Below, one piece after another: positions 25,901-33,297 of a stretch of 50,896 bases of DNA. Position numbers and translations under genes: made by a program. The DNA comes from JBMNUL01 sp050946255. Its GTDB lineage: Bacteria; Actinomycetota; Coriobacteriia; Coriobacteriales; CADBOM01. The stretch spans positions 1 to 50,896 of the forward strand of contig JBMNUL010000002.1 of the NCBI GenBank assembly GCA_050946255.1, read 5' to 3'. The notes under the pieces were generated by a model. The model ran no database searches. It worked only from the letters and a program-made list of their open reading frames with translations, and was not told the origin of the DNA. The first letter of the stretch is position 1. Every line of letters starts with the position of its first letter.

Positions 25901-28782
25901 AATCGTCCGACTATCGGTGCGTATTCTGTATAACCCCTGACTATGAGCCCAGTGTCGTAGCAGTTCTTCACAGTTGAGAGGTCGTTTGCAAATCCTGCAA
26001 TTCCACCCTCGGCCCTCCATCCTGTGGAGATGTTGCCGATTCCAACAACGCCCACGTTGTAGCAGCCGTTGATCGTTCCACCCACGGTGGGAACGGTTTC
26101 CATATCGCCATTCATGCCGGCGATGCCACCGCATCCCACAACTCCACTGGAGCCCAAGAACACGAACGTGCTGGTGATGTCGCCGCTGTTCATGCAATAG
26201 GTGATGGTGCCGTAGTTGGTGCCGGCGATGCCACCGATGCGCTTGTATCCGCTGACGGGTCCGAGGTTCTGGCTCTCGGTGATGGTGCCGGTGCTGCGAC
26301 CTGCGATACCTCCTATGTTGAATATGCTGTCTCCGGAAACCTCAACGTTAGAGGTCACGCCCTTGATGGTTCCGGCGTTGAATCCTGCGATACCGGCGAC
26401 GAAGTCTGCCTCTCCCTCGGTCTCGCTTTCTGAAGAACTGGAGACCGCGCCGGTAACGGTGAGGTTCTGGATCGTACCGGCGTTGTATCCGAACAGACCC
26501 GCATAGCTCGTTGTGCTCTGGACGTCCAATCCGCTGATCGTGTGGTCGTTGCCCTCGAATGTGCCCTTGAACTGGTTGGTTGCAGTTCCAATTGGAGTCC
26601 AGGTAGAGGTGAGCGCGATGTCGGCTTCCAAGAGCACCGTGATTCCCTCGTAGTCGTTGCCACCGTTGACGGTATCGCGGAAGTCCTTGAGCTCCTGCTC
26701 GGTCGTGATGCGATAGGGGGACAGAATCTCAAATGTGGTGGTAGCCGTGCCGGTGTAGTTGCCGATTCCGGTGATCGTAACGGTGGCGGTGCCAATCTCC
26801 ACATTGTTCTCGTAGGCAAGCGTGTAGTCGGTATCCTTCACGAGCTGGGTGGAGCCGTCCGTGATCGTGACGTCGGGCTCAATCGCGCTTCCCGTATAGG
26901 TCTCCTTGCCCATCTCCGCTATCGAGAGCGAACTGATGTCGCAGGCGACGATCGTGTAGTCCTGGGTAACGGTGCCGGTGTAGTTTCCGGTGCCCGTAAC
27001 CGTGAGCGTTGCAGTTCCCACGGCGTCAGCGTTCGACACCGCAGTTGTGTAGTCGGTATCCTTCACGAGCTCCGTGGAGCCAAGCGTCACGGTGACTTCT
27101 GGGACCACGGGGGTCGCCGAGAAAGTCTGGTCTGCGATGCTGGATACCGTCGCCGTTTCGATGGAAGCCGGGTCTATTGTGAAAGTGATCTGCTTTGAAC
27201 CGACATAGCTGCCCATTCCGTTAACGTAGACAATGGCGGTTCCAGCATCGATGTTGTTGACATATGAGAGCGAGTAGTCCGTGCCCTTGACGAGTGTGGT
27301 TCCGTTGTAGGTAACGACCGGCTCGGGAGTGTGCTCGGAGCCGTTGTAAGTCTCGTTTGGAATGTCGGCCACAGTTGCAGAGTTGATGTTGACCACGGTG
27401 GTGCTGATGTTCTGCCAGCTGAGCAGGGGCATGGTGTCTGCAACATGAGAATAGGCGTCCCCGAGCGTGGTGGCGAAGTCCTCCGCCACCATTTCAGCAT
27501 TTGTCTTGAACGAGCACTCGGTGGAAACCGTGAGCCCAGACGAGTAAGATCCTCCATCTTCACCGATCAGGGCGGAGGCAGTTCCCTCGAGACCATAGCA
27601 GTTGGTAACGGTGTTGTTAGCTGCCTGCGAATCAGAGGAGACACGACCGACCAAGGATCCGGTGGAACGCTTGGAAGCATAGTAGCCTGTGTTCTCCGTG
27701 AGCACCGTGTTACCGGCGTTGTAGCAATTGGTCATCGTTCCAGAATGAGCAGTGGAGCCCGCGAACCAGACTGCGGCAATTCCACCGGCATTCTGATATG
27801 AGGTGATCGTGCCCCAGTTGTAGCAGTTGGTGATCGCGCATCGAGTTCCACCGGATGTTCCACTGTATCCGAAGGTTCCCACAATCCCTCCAGCACCGCT
27901 ATTGTAGGAGCCATATTCAGCGCCCGTCATTGTGACATTGCCCCAGTTGTAGCAATCTGACACTGTGACGCTGCTGCTGATCTCTCCCACTATTCCACCG
28001 GCATTGTCACGAGCCTTGACCGTGACCTCGCTTCCGCAGTTGATGAAATCGGTGTAGTTCGCATAAGCGGCTATTCCGCCGGCGTCTGCCCTGCTGTTGG
28101 TGACGGTTCCCTTGACCACGAGGTTCTTGATCACCGCACGATATTCCTCAACTCCGGTACTGGAAACCGGGGATGAGCCGCTGACCCTTCCGAACAGTCC
28201 CTGCCAGTTGTCGTCGATGGAGGTCTCGGCATCGGTGTTATCGATATAGAGCCCGCTGATCGTGTGGCCCTGTCCATCGAAGGTGCCCTGGAAAGACGCC
28301 CTCACATAACTGTTTTCCTTGCCGTTTCCGATTGGGGTCCAGGCCGATGTGAGCTCGATGTCGTTTGCCAGCACGACGGTCTTTTCCTTGTATGTTGTGC
28401 CGGAGTTGACCGAAGCGGCGAAATCACGGAGCTCTTGCTCGGTCGAGATCGTGAGATCCGGGTCGTCCAGAGGCTCTGTCACAGATTCAGCGACCTTGGA
28501 CTCCACGGGGTCAGCAGCGCCTGCATCTGAAACAGCATTAGAGCTTTGGTCGGAGGATGCCTCCTGCACTGACGTGCTCCCCGTTTCAAGGACAGCATCG
28601 GAAACTCCCTCTTCAGATGAGGACGTTTCCTCGACCTGTTCGGCCTGTTCCTGTGCCCCTGCCTGCTCATCTGCCTCGGTTGCATACGAGATTCCAGATG
28701 GCCAGAGGAGGAACACCATCACCACGGACATTAACAAGCTGAAAATTCTCCCAGGTAGGCTGAGAGTGCTACCCCTGTTCAT
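22978..28782 (-). CDS. giant CWB2-anchored surface protein with GLUG and MBG-like repeats
   Basis: A 1934-residue secreted protein. The signal peptide MNRGSTLSLPGRIF...SYA ends near residue 37. A Glu/Ser/Ala-rich spacer follows, then three GLUG-type blocks, each opening with an 'EQEL..F...VNSG' segment and 'FDGQGHTISGL' (near residues 165, 780 and 1180) and containing 'GGIAG'/'NCYN' repeats. Between them lie at least five MBG-like modules of the form ETYTGSAIEPDVTI...KDTDY. The C-terminal 300 residues are a CWB2 triplet (RLYGSDRYETA, RIKGATRYETA, RLSGKDRYKTS). Such proteins are adhesin-like and bound to wall polymers; the ligand is unknown. I chose the ATG at 28782 (GGAGG four bases upstream) because it gives a normal signal peptide. 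In-frame ATGs at 28806 and 28827 are possible. Confidence 0.9.
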   Translation of the reverse strand: MNRGSTLSLPGRIFSLLMSVVMVFLLWPSGISYATEADEQAGAQEQAEQVEETSSSEEGVSDAVLETGSTSVQEASSDQSSNAVSDAGAADPVESKVAESVTEPLDDPDLTISTEQELRDFAASVNSGTTYKEKTVVLANDIELTSAWTPIGNGKENSYVRASFQGTFDGQGHTISGLYIDNTDAETSIDDNWQGLFGRVSGSSPVSSTGVEEYRAVIKNLVVKGTVTNSRADAGGIAAYANYTDFINCGSEVTVKARDNAGGIVGEISSSVTVSDCYNWGNVTMTGAEYGSYNSGAGGIVGTFGYSGTSGGTRCAITNCYNWGTITSYQNAGGIAAVWFAGSTAHSGTMTNCYNAGNTVLTENTGYYASKRSTGSLVGRVSSDSQAANNTVTNCYGLEGTASALIGEDGGSYSSGLTVSTECSFKTNAEMVAEDFATTLGDAYSHVADTMPLLSWQNISTTVVNINSATVADIPNETYNGSEHTPEPVVTYNGTTLVKGTDYSLSYVNNIDAGTAIVYVNGMGSYVGSKQITFTIDPASIETATVSSIADQTFSATPVVPEVTVTLGSTELVKDTDYTTAVSNADAVGTATLTVTGTGNYTGTVTQDYTIVACDISSLSIAEMGKETYTGSAIEPDVTITDGSTQLVKDTDYTLAYENNVEIGTATVTITGIGNYTGTATTTFEILSPYRITTEQELKDFRDTVNGGNDYEGITVLLEADIALTSTWTPIGTATNQFKGTFEGNDHTISGLDVQSTTSYAGLFGYNAGTIQNLTVTGAVSSSSESETEGEADFVAGIAGFNAGTIKGVTSNVEVSGDSIFNIGGIAGRSTGTITESQNLGPVSGYKRIGGIAGTNYGTITYCMNSGDITSTFVFLGSSGVVGCGGIAGMNGDMETVPTVGGTINGCYNVGVVGIGNISTGWRAEGGIAGFANDLSTVKNCYDTGLIVRGYTEYAPIVGRFDTLFTADNNYSLEGLNAHTTSGFATGIIKTDSEMKASDFATYLGTIEEGTSTSTGNIFKYNSGGYPLLFWQTSAPSPKLDITKATVSDIPDQTATGDAIEPDFTVTYNGTALVEGTDYDVSYADNISVGNATVTITGKGGYYGTITKTFVIQSAGPKVIDIATEEELISFRDKVNSGFDYADYTVNLTADIQLTSDWVPIGLYGSGSANHKPFRGVFDGHGHTISGINYTTSDGGFHALFAYVEGTSESHAVVKNVTVSGTMTDTCDNTSASYSTGGIAGIVGRADYAEIIACANKCDINGCGSVAGIVAYMGYGGTTVTACHNYGDIKCESADTTIVRIGGKNAGGIVAYLLAPNKIESCYNTGDISSTSHAGGIVGFLYPSSSSSETLSIANCYNTGQISNIEVVAEDGEEVVEGAWSGGIIGAVSGSGTASSSSADYNTLTNCYTLDTGCDKLFGDDNEGGLVKVDTASSVMTLSQMTDSEFAGTLGDYYKINISDTPLLYWEVNRIEGVLVDDIPDQEYTGEAIEPTVNVTYNGEALEAGTDYTVSYSHNINAGLALVTITGTGSFSGEFSESFRITPVDLTIAPSAQTKMVGNSDPEFTATATGLKGTDEIGSCTITRSEGEELGSYTTTIDPASVKIVRGDEDVTSNYTITCETGTFKVRGSKRLYGSDRYETANAVVADTYTSAEGVIIVSGESFPDALAASSLSGALDYPILLTPTDSIKASTLDEIRSLGATKAIICGGNAAVSSTVEWQLENSNLSVERIKGATRYETAEAIYDYGCTCGEGGTSVWKDGEVILVSGAKFADALSISPYAAGDGVPILLVDENGSIPTQKTQSIASSASLVIIVGGKGVVSQETQDSLSNTVRLSGKDRYKTSQQVCEWLSANRGYSYDCAGFATGVNYPDALAASSKLGKSKSMLLLVSDSNYKPAGEVVSSNKDSIDTLYFFGGKGATSETIKNHIDGCMQ

Positions 28783-28800
28783 GACCCCTCCGTTTCTTGC

Positions 28801-28921
28801 TGACATTACCCCTGCCATATACGGCATTACCCCACACCGTATAGGCTTCAAGTTGAAACTGACATTTCCCCCTGTGCCATATACGGCATTACCCCGAGTC
28901 ATATAGGCACAATATTGAAAT
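28801..28921 (-). repeat. 62-bp tandem duplication in the surface-gene leader
   Basis: Two copies of an approximately 62-bp segment lie head to tail directly upstream of the start. The core GCCATATACGGCATTACCCC is identical in both (28814 and 28876). On the minus strand each copy carries GGGGTAATGCCGTATATGGC, that is, a G-rich stretch followed by ATG CCG TAT ATG. The copies differ elsewhere, so the duplication is not brand new. GCCATATACGGC is also a near-palindrome. Confidence 0.85.
28848..28889 (-). CDS. possible 13-codon leader peptide
   Basis: The upstream copy of the duplication encodes ATG-initiated MPYMAQGEMSVST and a TGA stop, behind GGGG two bases before the ATG. The second copy begins with the same MPYMA codons but runs in frame into the giant surface protein. 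Whether the short frame is translated is unknown. It may be only a by-product of the duplication. Confidence 0.25.
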   Translation of the reverse strand: MPYMAQGEMSVST

Positions 28922-29156
28922 AGACTATACACAAAATATACTATTCAAAAAATATATTCATGTAAGAATATGCACAAAAGTAATGCAGCCTAAGGAATGA
29001 GCTCCCCCGATAATCTAACCTCGCAGAATTTCCACGACACAATGTTGCGCGCTGTCTCCAAACCAAATTCACTCTTCTATTGCATGCATTTAATATTGGG
29101 GAAATTCGCGGATAACTTCTGAATTCCCGAAATCGATTCTGCTAGAATCCTCCAAC
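28922..29156. other. AT-rich divergent promoter region
   Basis: 28922-28990 is strongly AT-rich. On the minus strand TTACAT and TAGTAT, 16 bp apart, could be the promoter of the surface-protein operon. On the plus strand CTGAAT, 18 bp and TAGAAT (about 29123-29152) could start the leader of the four-helix membrane protein. No coding frame with a ribosome site was seen. Confidence 0.4.
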
Positions 29157-29225
29157 GTATCTGAAATTGTCCCGATTTCGAGCCGGGCTCTTGCCCGCCA
29201 AATGGAAGTCGCCCTCTGCAGCAAC

Positions 29226-29280
29226 CCTTTCAAGCTGCGTTGCGCCCCCTTTGAAGGAGGGGCACAGCGAGTTAGAAAGG
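29226..29280 (+). promoter_or_regulatory. leader RNA hairpin predicted to cover a ribosome site
   Basis: CCTTTC (29226-29231) is complementary to GAAAGG (29275-29280), the ribosome site of the next gene. Between them GCTG/CAGC (29234/29265) and GCCCC/GGGGC (29244/29259) nest to form one long stem. A separate GGGC-TCTT-GCCC hairpin lies upstream. The element looks like a translational switch, but I could not match it to a known riboswitch class. Confidence 0.45.
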
Positions 29281-29287
29281 TTTTTTC

Positions 29288-29791
29288 ATGCCAAGAAACG
29301 CCAAAGAGGGAATACTGTTCAGCTTCACGATGTCCGCCATAATGATCTATCTGATGGCGGCTCTCAACTACGGCGTGCGCACGGGCGATGTTGGGGCCAC
29401 CGCCTGGTTGTACGCATTCTTCAACTTCCCACTTGCCTACCTCGTGGGGATGATTTGCGACCTGTGCATGTGCACTCCGCTATCACGCAAATTGATGACG
29501 ATCTTCTGCGATGAGAACGACCGTTCGGTTTGGAAGGGAATCACTATCAAGTTTCTCATGGTTGTTCTCATGACAGCCTGCATGACAATTTATGGCGCCG
29601 TTGCCGCAGTCGGCTTTGGAGTTCAAACCGTCTCGGCCTTCTTCAGCCTGTTCCCCTACAACTTCACCATCGCACTGCCACTGCAGATGCTGGCAGTGGC
29701 CCCCCTTTCGGGGCAGTTCGTGCACGCCGTTGGAGACAAGTTGAATTGGAATGCGCAGAAGATGCCGAAAGCGGTTGCAGCCGAAGATTAA
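29288..29791 (+). CDS. four-helix membrane protein, DUF2798-like
   Basis: A 167-residue inner-membrane protein with four predicted helices (about 10-28, 43-62, 85-110 and 118-140). Two halves resemble each other: NFPLAYLVGMICDLCMCTPLSRKL in the first and ALPLQMLAVAPLSGQF in the second. Each ends in a Pro-Leu-Ser motif, suggesting an internal duplication of a two-helix unit. The pattern resembles DUF2798 proteins, whose function is unknown. The ATG follows AGAAAGG by seven bases. The preceding leader is highly structured, and a strong hairpin follows the gene, so it is monocistronic. I cannot name a substrate or partner. Confidence 0.75.
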   Translation: MPRNAKEGILFSFTMSAIMIYLMAALNYGVRTGDVGATAWLYAFFNFPLAYLVGMICDLCMCTPLSRKLMTIFCDENDRSVWKGITIKFLMVVLMTACMTIYGAVAAVGFGVQTVSAFFSLFPYNFTIALPLQMLAVAPLSGQFVHAVGDKLNWNAQKMPKAVAAED

Positions 29792-29822
29792 AGTTGAAGT
29801 AGAAGACCAAGAGAAGCGAGGT

Positions 29823-29863
29823 GGGGCTTGGCAAGCTGCTGGGATGCAGAATTGCCAAGCCCC
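29823..29863. terminator. 12-bp hairpin after the membrane-protein gene
   Basis: GGGGCTTGGCAA and TTGCCAAGCCCC pair perfectly around a 17-base loop that itself contains CTGC/GCAG. TAGATTT follows on the plus strand. It lies between two convergent genes and probably ends the plus-strand transcript, and perhaps the minus one too. Confidence 0.65.
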
Positions 29864-29986
29864 TAGATTTCCCAAACCTGAATTATCAGGCCGCAAGTCC
29901 AAAGTTCTACGCAAGCCCAAGCACTTGGACTAGAAAAAAGTCAAAAGCTGATAAAGCTAAAGACGAATCCACGGAACCCAGAATGC

Positions 29987-31174
29987 TTATAGTTCGTCCA
30001 CTGCGGCCTTCAACTGCTTCATTGCCTTCTCGACGGTCGAGCGCGGGCAAGCGAGATTGAACCTCTGGAACTGCCCGCCTTCTCCTCCGAACATGGACCC
30101 ACTGTCGAGCCAAAGCTTTGCCTTGTGCTGGATGAAGTCGTTGAGCTTCTCAGTCTCCATTCCAAGAGCAGAGAAATCTACCCAGATGAGATAGGTTCCC
30201 TCCGGCTCGACCATATGGAGCTGGGGCAGATTCTCCGCAAGGAAGTCCCTCATGTAATCTACATTGCCATCGATGTAGGCATTGACCTCGTCGACCCAAT
30301 CCTCTCCACCTTCATAGGCCGCCTTGCAGGCGATGATCCCCAGAATGTTCGTGGAATTGGCGGCCACCTTGGCAAGGTTCTCGCGGAATTGGTTGCGCAG
30401 CTTCTCGTTGGGAATCCAGATATTGGACGTGCAGAGACCAGCAAGGTTGAAGGTCTTGCTCGGTGCAGTGCAGATGATGGAGCTCTCCCTCATCTCAGGG
30501 CATGACTTGAGGAACGGGAGGAACTTATGGCCATACCTCATGAGGTCGCAGTGAATCTCGTCCGCAACGACAATCACACCGTGGTCGAAGCAGATCTCCC
30601 CCATCTGAGAGAGCTCTTCCTCGGTCCAGGTCCTCCCAACGGGATTGTGGGGACTGCAGAGGATGAACATCTTCACGTCGTTGCTCTCGATCTTGCGAAT
30701 GAAGTCGTCGATATCGATCGTGTACTCGGGAGATGCGCCTGGTGTGTAGACGAGCTCGTTCTCAATTATCGTGCGGCCATTGTCGTTGATTGCCATCGAG
30801 AACGGATAGTACACGGGAGTCTGAATCAGGATGCTGTCCCCAGGAGATGTGAAAGCGCGAATCGCATTGTAGATCGCAAAGACAACTCCGGGGGTCTTGA
30901 CGAGCCATTCGGGTTCGTATTTAACGCCGTACCTGCGCGAGAACCAGTCGATCACAACATCGGTGTAATCTTCCTTGTTGTCGGAATAGCCGAAGAATCC
31001 TTTGGACGAGTATTCCTTAATCGCATCGACCACACAGGGAGCAGTAGGGAAATCCATGTCGGCAACCCACATTGGCAGCTCATCCGGGTCGTGTCCCATT
31101 TCCTTGGCGAAATCGAACTTGAACGAGTAGGTACCCTCGCGGCTTGGAACATTATCGAAATCGTACTTCGGCAT
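29987..31174 (-). CDS. MalY/PatB-type PLP-dependent C-S lyase or aminotransferase
   Basis: A 395-residue fold-type I PLP enzyme. It opens MPKYDFDNVPSREGTYSFK and has WVADMDFPTAP near residue 36, the MalY/PatB signature. SPHNPVGR and VVADEIHCDL follow, then the Schiff-base lysine in APSKTFNLAGL, and SGSMFGGEGGQFQRFNLACPR at the C-terminal phosphate/carboxylate site. Members are cystathionine beta-lyases that release homocysteine or H2S from thioether amino acids; some are aminotransferases. The exact substrate is not predictable. AAGGGG lies eight bases before the ATG. It follows purA by 136 bases in the same direction, with no obvious functional link. Confidence 0.9.
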   Translation of the reverse strand: MPKYDFDNVPSREGTYSFKFDFAKEMGHDPDELPMWVADMDFPTAPCVVDAIKEYSSKGFFGYSDNKEDYTDVVIDWFSRRYGVKYEPEWLVKTPGVVFAIYNAIRAFTSPGDSILIQTPVYYPFSMAINDNGRTIIENELVYTPGASPEYTIDIDDFIRKIESNDVKMFILCSPHNPVGRTWTEEELSQMGEICFDHGVIVVADEIHCDLMRYGHKFLPFLKSCPEMRESSIICTAPSKTFNLAGLCTSNIWIPNEKLRNQFRENLAKVAANSTNILGIIACKAAYEGGEDWVDEVNAYIDGNVDYMRDFLAENLPQLHMVEPEGTYLIWVDFSALGMETEKLNDFIQHKAKLWLDSGSMFGGEGGQFQRFNLACPRSTVEKAMKQLKAAVDEL

Positions 31175-31310
31175 TACTCCATCCCCTTAGCTTTTGTCCC
31201 TGAACATCACTTGGTCTATCGCTGCACGATGCTGCTGAAAATCAGCTGCACCGTTTCAAATGATAGCTTGTTGCATCTATTCGCTCTGCAGTTTTCGCAA
31301 TTCTCGAAAA

Positions 31311-32588
31311 CTACCAGTTGCGCATGATCGTCTGATCCCTGTCCGGGCCAACCGCGATGATCGAGACCGGGACTCCGGCTATCTGCTCTATACGCTCCAC
31401 ATATGCGCGCGCCTTTTCCGGAAGGTCCTCGTATTTTCTGCAAGAGGTGGTATCGCACTTCCAGCCATCTACCTCTTCGTAAATCGGCTTTGCCCGGGAG
31501 AACTTGTCCATTGAATCCGGGAAGTTCTCGACTCTCTCGCCGTCGATGTCATAGGCAACGCATATCCTGATCTTGTCGAATCCGTCGAGCACATCGAGTT
31601 TGGTGAGGCAGATGTCCGTGAGGCCGTTGACGCGTGCGGAGTACTTGATGATGGGGCCATCGAACCATCCGGTGCGACGGCGGCGTCCAGTCGTAACTCC
31701 AAATTCGGCGCCTACGCTCGACAGTGTCTCGCCGTCGGCATCGTCGAGCTCTGTTGGAAAAGGACCAGAGCCGACCCTGGTGAGATAGGCCTTCGTCACC
31801 CCGAGCACGCGATTTATCCACTTCACTCCAACTCCGGAGCCAATGGTCGCGCCTCCAGCCGTGGTGGAAGAGGAGGTGACGAACGGATAGGTGCCATGGT
31901 CTACGTCGAGAAGCGTACCCTGAGCGCCCTCGAAGAACACGTTCTTGCCCTGCTCTAAGGCCTCGTTGAGAAGCGTCACGGTATCGACTATATGCCCCGA
32001 CAAGCGCTCGGCATATTCCATGTAAAGGTCGTAGACCTCGTCGATGTCATAAGGCTTCATCCCATAGACCTTCGTGAGGACCGTGTTGCTGACCGACAGC
32101 GCATCCTCCAGACGGCTTCGGAAAAGCTTCGGGTCGAGAAGGTCTCCCATGCGTAGCCCGGAACGCCCGACCTTGCTCTCGTAGGCGGGGCCGATGCCAC
32201 GTTTTGTAGTGCCGATTTTCTTGTCGCCCAGCATCTGCTCGGAGGCACCATCGAGGTCGATGTGCCACGGCATGATCATCTGAGCATGCGATGAGATAAG
32301 GAGCCGCTCTGCAGAAACTCCACCCTCCTCAAGCTGGTCGACCTCACTGAGAAGAACCTTGGGGTCGACCACGCATCCGTTTCCTATGACCGGGATGACG
32401 TTCTCGTACATCACACCAGACGGAACCAAGTGGAGAGCCAGGTGCTTGTCCCCATGCACGACGGTGTGACCGGCGTTGTTCCCGCCCTGGTATCTGACAA
32501 CATAATCGTATCTGCTGGCAAGGAGGTCCGTGATCTTGCCCTTGCCCTCATCGCCCCATTGGGCTCCCACCAATACTGTTCCAGGCAT
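31311..32588 (-). CDS. purA: adenylosuccinate synthase
   Basis: A 425-residue PurA. It begins MPGTVLVGAQWGDEGKGK with the GTP-binding loop, followed by GGNNAGHTV, GCVVDPK, TTKRGIGPAY, FEGAQGTLLDVDHGTYPFVT and SGVGVKWINRVLG, and ends with the GPDRDQTI region. It makes adenylosuccinate from IMP, aspartate and GTP, the first committed step to AMP. I place the start at the ATG at 32588, where the family usually begins. An in-frame ATG at 32600 adds MGIK; neither has a strong ribosome site. purL is in the same window but distant and on the other strand. Confidence 0.96.
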   Translation of the reverse strand: MPGTVLVGAQWGDEGKGKITDLLASRYDYVVRYQGGNNAGHTVVHGDKHLALHLVPSGVMYENVIPVIGNGCVVDPKVLLSEVDQLEEGGVSAERLLISSHAQMIMPWHIDLDGASEQMLGDKKIGTTKRGIGPAYESKVGRSGLRMGDLLDPKLFRSRLEDALSVSNTVLTKVYGMKPYDIDEVYDLYMEYAERLSGHIVDTVTLLNEALEQGKNVFFEGAQGTLLDVDHGTYPFVTSSSTTAGGATIGSGVGVKWINRVLGVTKAYLTRVGSGPFPTELDDADGETLSSVGAEFGVTTGRRRRTGWFDGPIIKYSARVNGLTDICLTKLDVLDGFDKIRICVAYDIDGERVENFPDSMDKFSRAKPIYEEVDGWKCDTTSCRKYEDLPEKARAYVERIEQIAGVPVSIIAVGPDRDQTIMRNW

Positions 32589-33297
32589 CTTGATTCCCAT
32601 CTGCTATCTTGGCCGTTTGCCTTAGACTGGCATCTTGCGGCTCCGGAGAGCATGACCGACTCGACGGCCAATCCGGAATGTCTCGAAATGGCATTCTCGC
32701 CGACCCGCTCAAATGCACAGCAAAACTAATTATATTAGTTAGCATATTGAGCCACAGAGAGGTATCAGCAAACGCGCCGAAGGAGCTTCCCTGCTTGGAA
32801 ATTCGAAAAGCCGATGCCTCTTGGACGTCCTGTAGAACAGCACGGTGTAACAGAGACCGGGAAGCGCGCACATCGAGTTAATGCTCATCTGATTCCTTCC
32901 CGAGATGCCGAAGCCTGGCGCAATATGCTCCTCTCCCAAGCCTTGGAAGCTCTTGTGGGTCTGAAACCGCAGCCCCTTCTTGTTCCTTCGCTCCGAAAAA
33001 TCAGAAAATTTGCTTGATGCATAACTATTTCTGCTTGAACAAAAGTTTAAAATCTGTCGGCGTTTTCTCCACATTTGCCGAAGTTAGTGATATTTTCAAA
33101 CGGTGGGCAATTTTAAACGTGCTCACTTTTTGCAGCTACGGGAGATCCGAAAGGGTCACGGTTGGGTGCTCCTTTGACGCGCGGTCCCGGAGTAGAAAGG
33201 AGGATTTGGCAATTCTTCTTTTCGAAGAGACCGGTTCGTTCGCGCGGGCGAATTGAGCCGAGTGCCAGCTCGCGCGATAGTCAAAGGAGGTAATGCT
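32589..33297. other. 709-base intergenic region between purA and MFS gene
   Basis: It holds the purA promoter candidate at 32724-32740. In the AT-rich part, a 9-bp inverted repeat has arms GTTTAAAAT (33045-33053) and ATTTTAAAC (33110-33118), upstream of the transporter gene. Short open frames here lack ribosome sites and family resemblance, so I call none of them genes. The middle (32760-33000) shows nothing recognisable. Confidence 0.5.
32724..32740 (-). promoter_or_regulatory. palindromic -10 region, probable purA promoter
   Basis: AACTAAT-TAT-ATTAGTT is a 17-bp palindrome. On the minus strand it contains a perfect TATAAT -10 box (32734-32729), giving a purA leader of about 130 bases. The -35 match is poor. 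The palindrome may let a regulator cover the -10 box. Confidence 0.45.

Noticed and set aside
24784..25977. A 397-codon plus-strand frame inside the giant surface gene
   Set aside because: It is antisense to repeated, highly biased coding sequence. It has no ribosome site and no recognisable family, and the minus-strand frame carries clear GLUG and MBG-like modules.
32739..33074. A 111-codon minus-strand frame upstream of purA
   Set aside because: No ribosome site, no domain, an odd composition, and it lies in AT-rich non-coding sequence.
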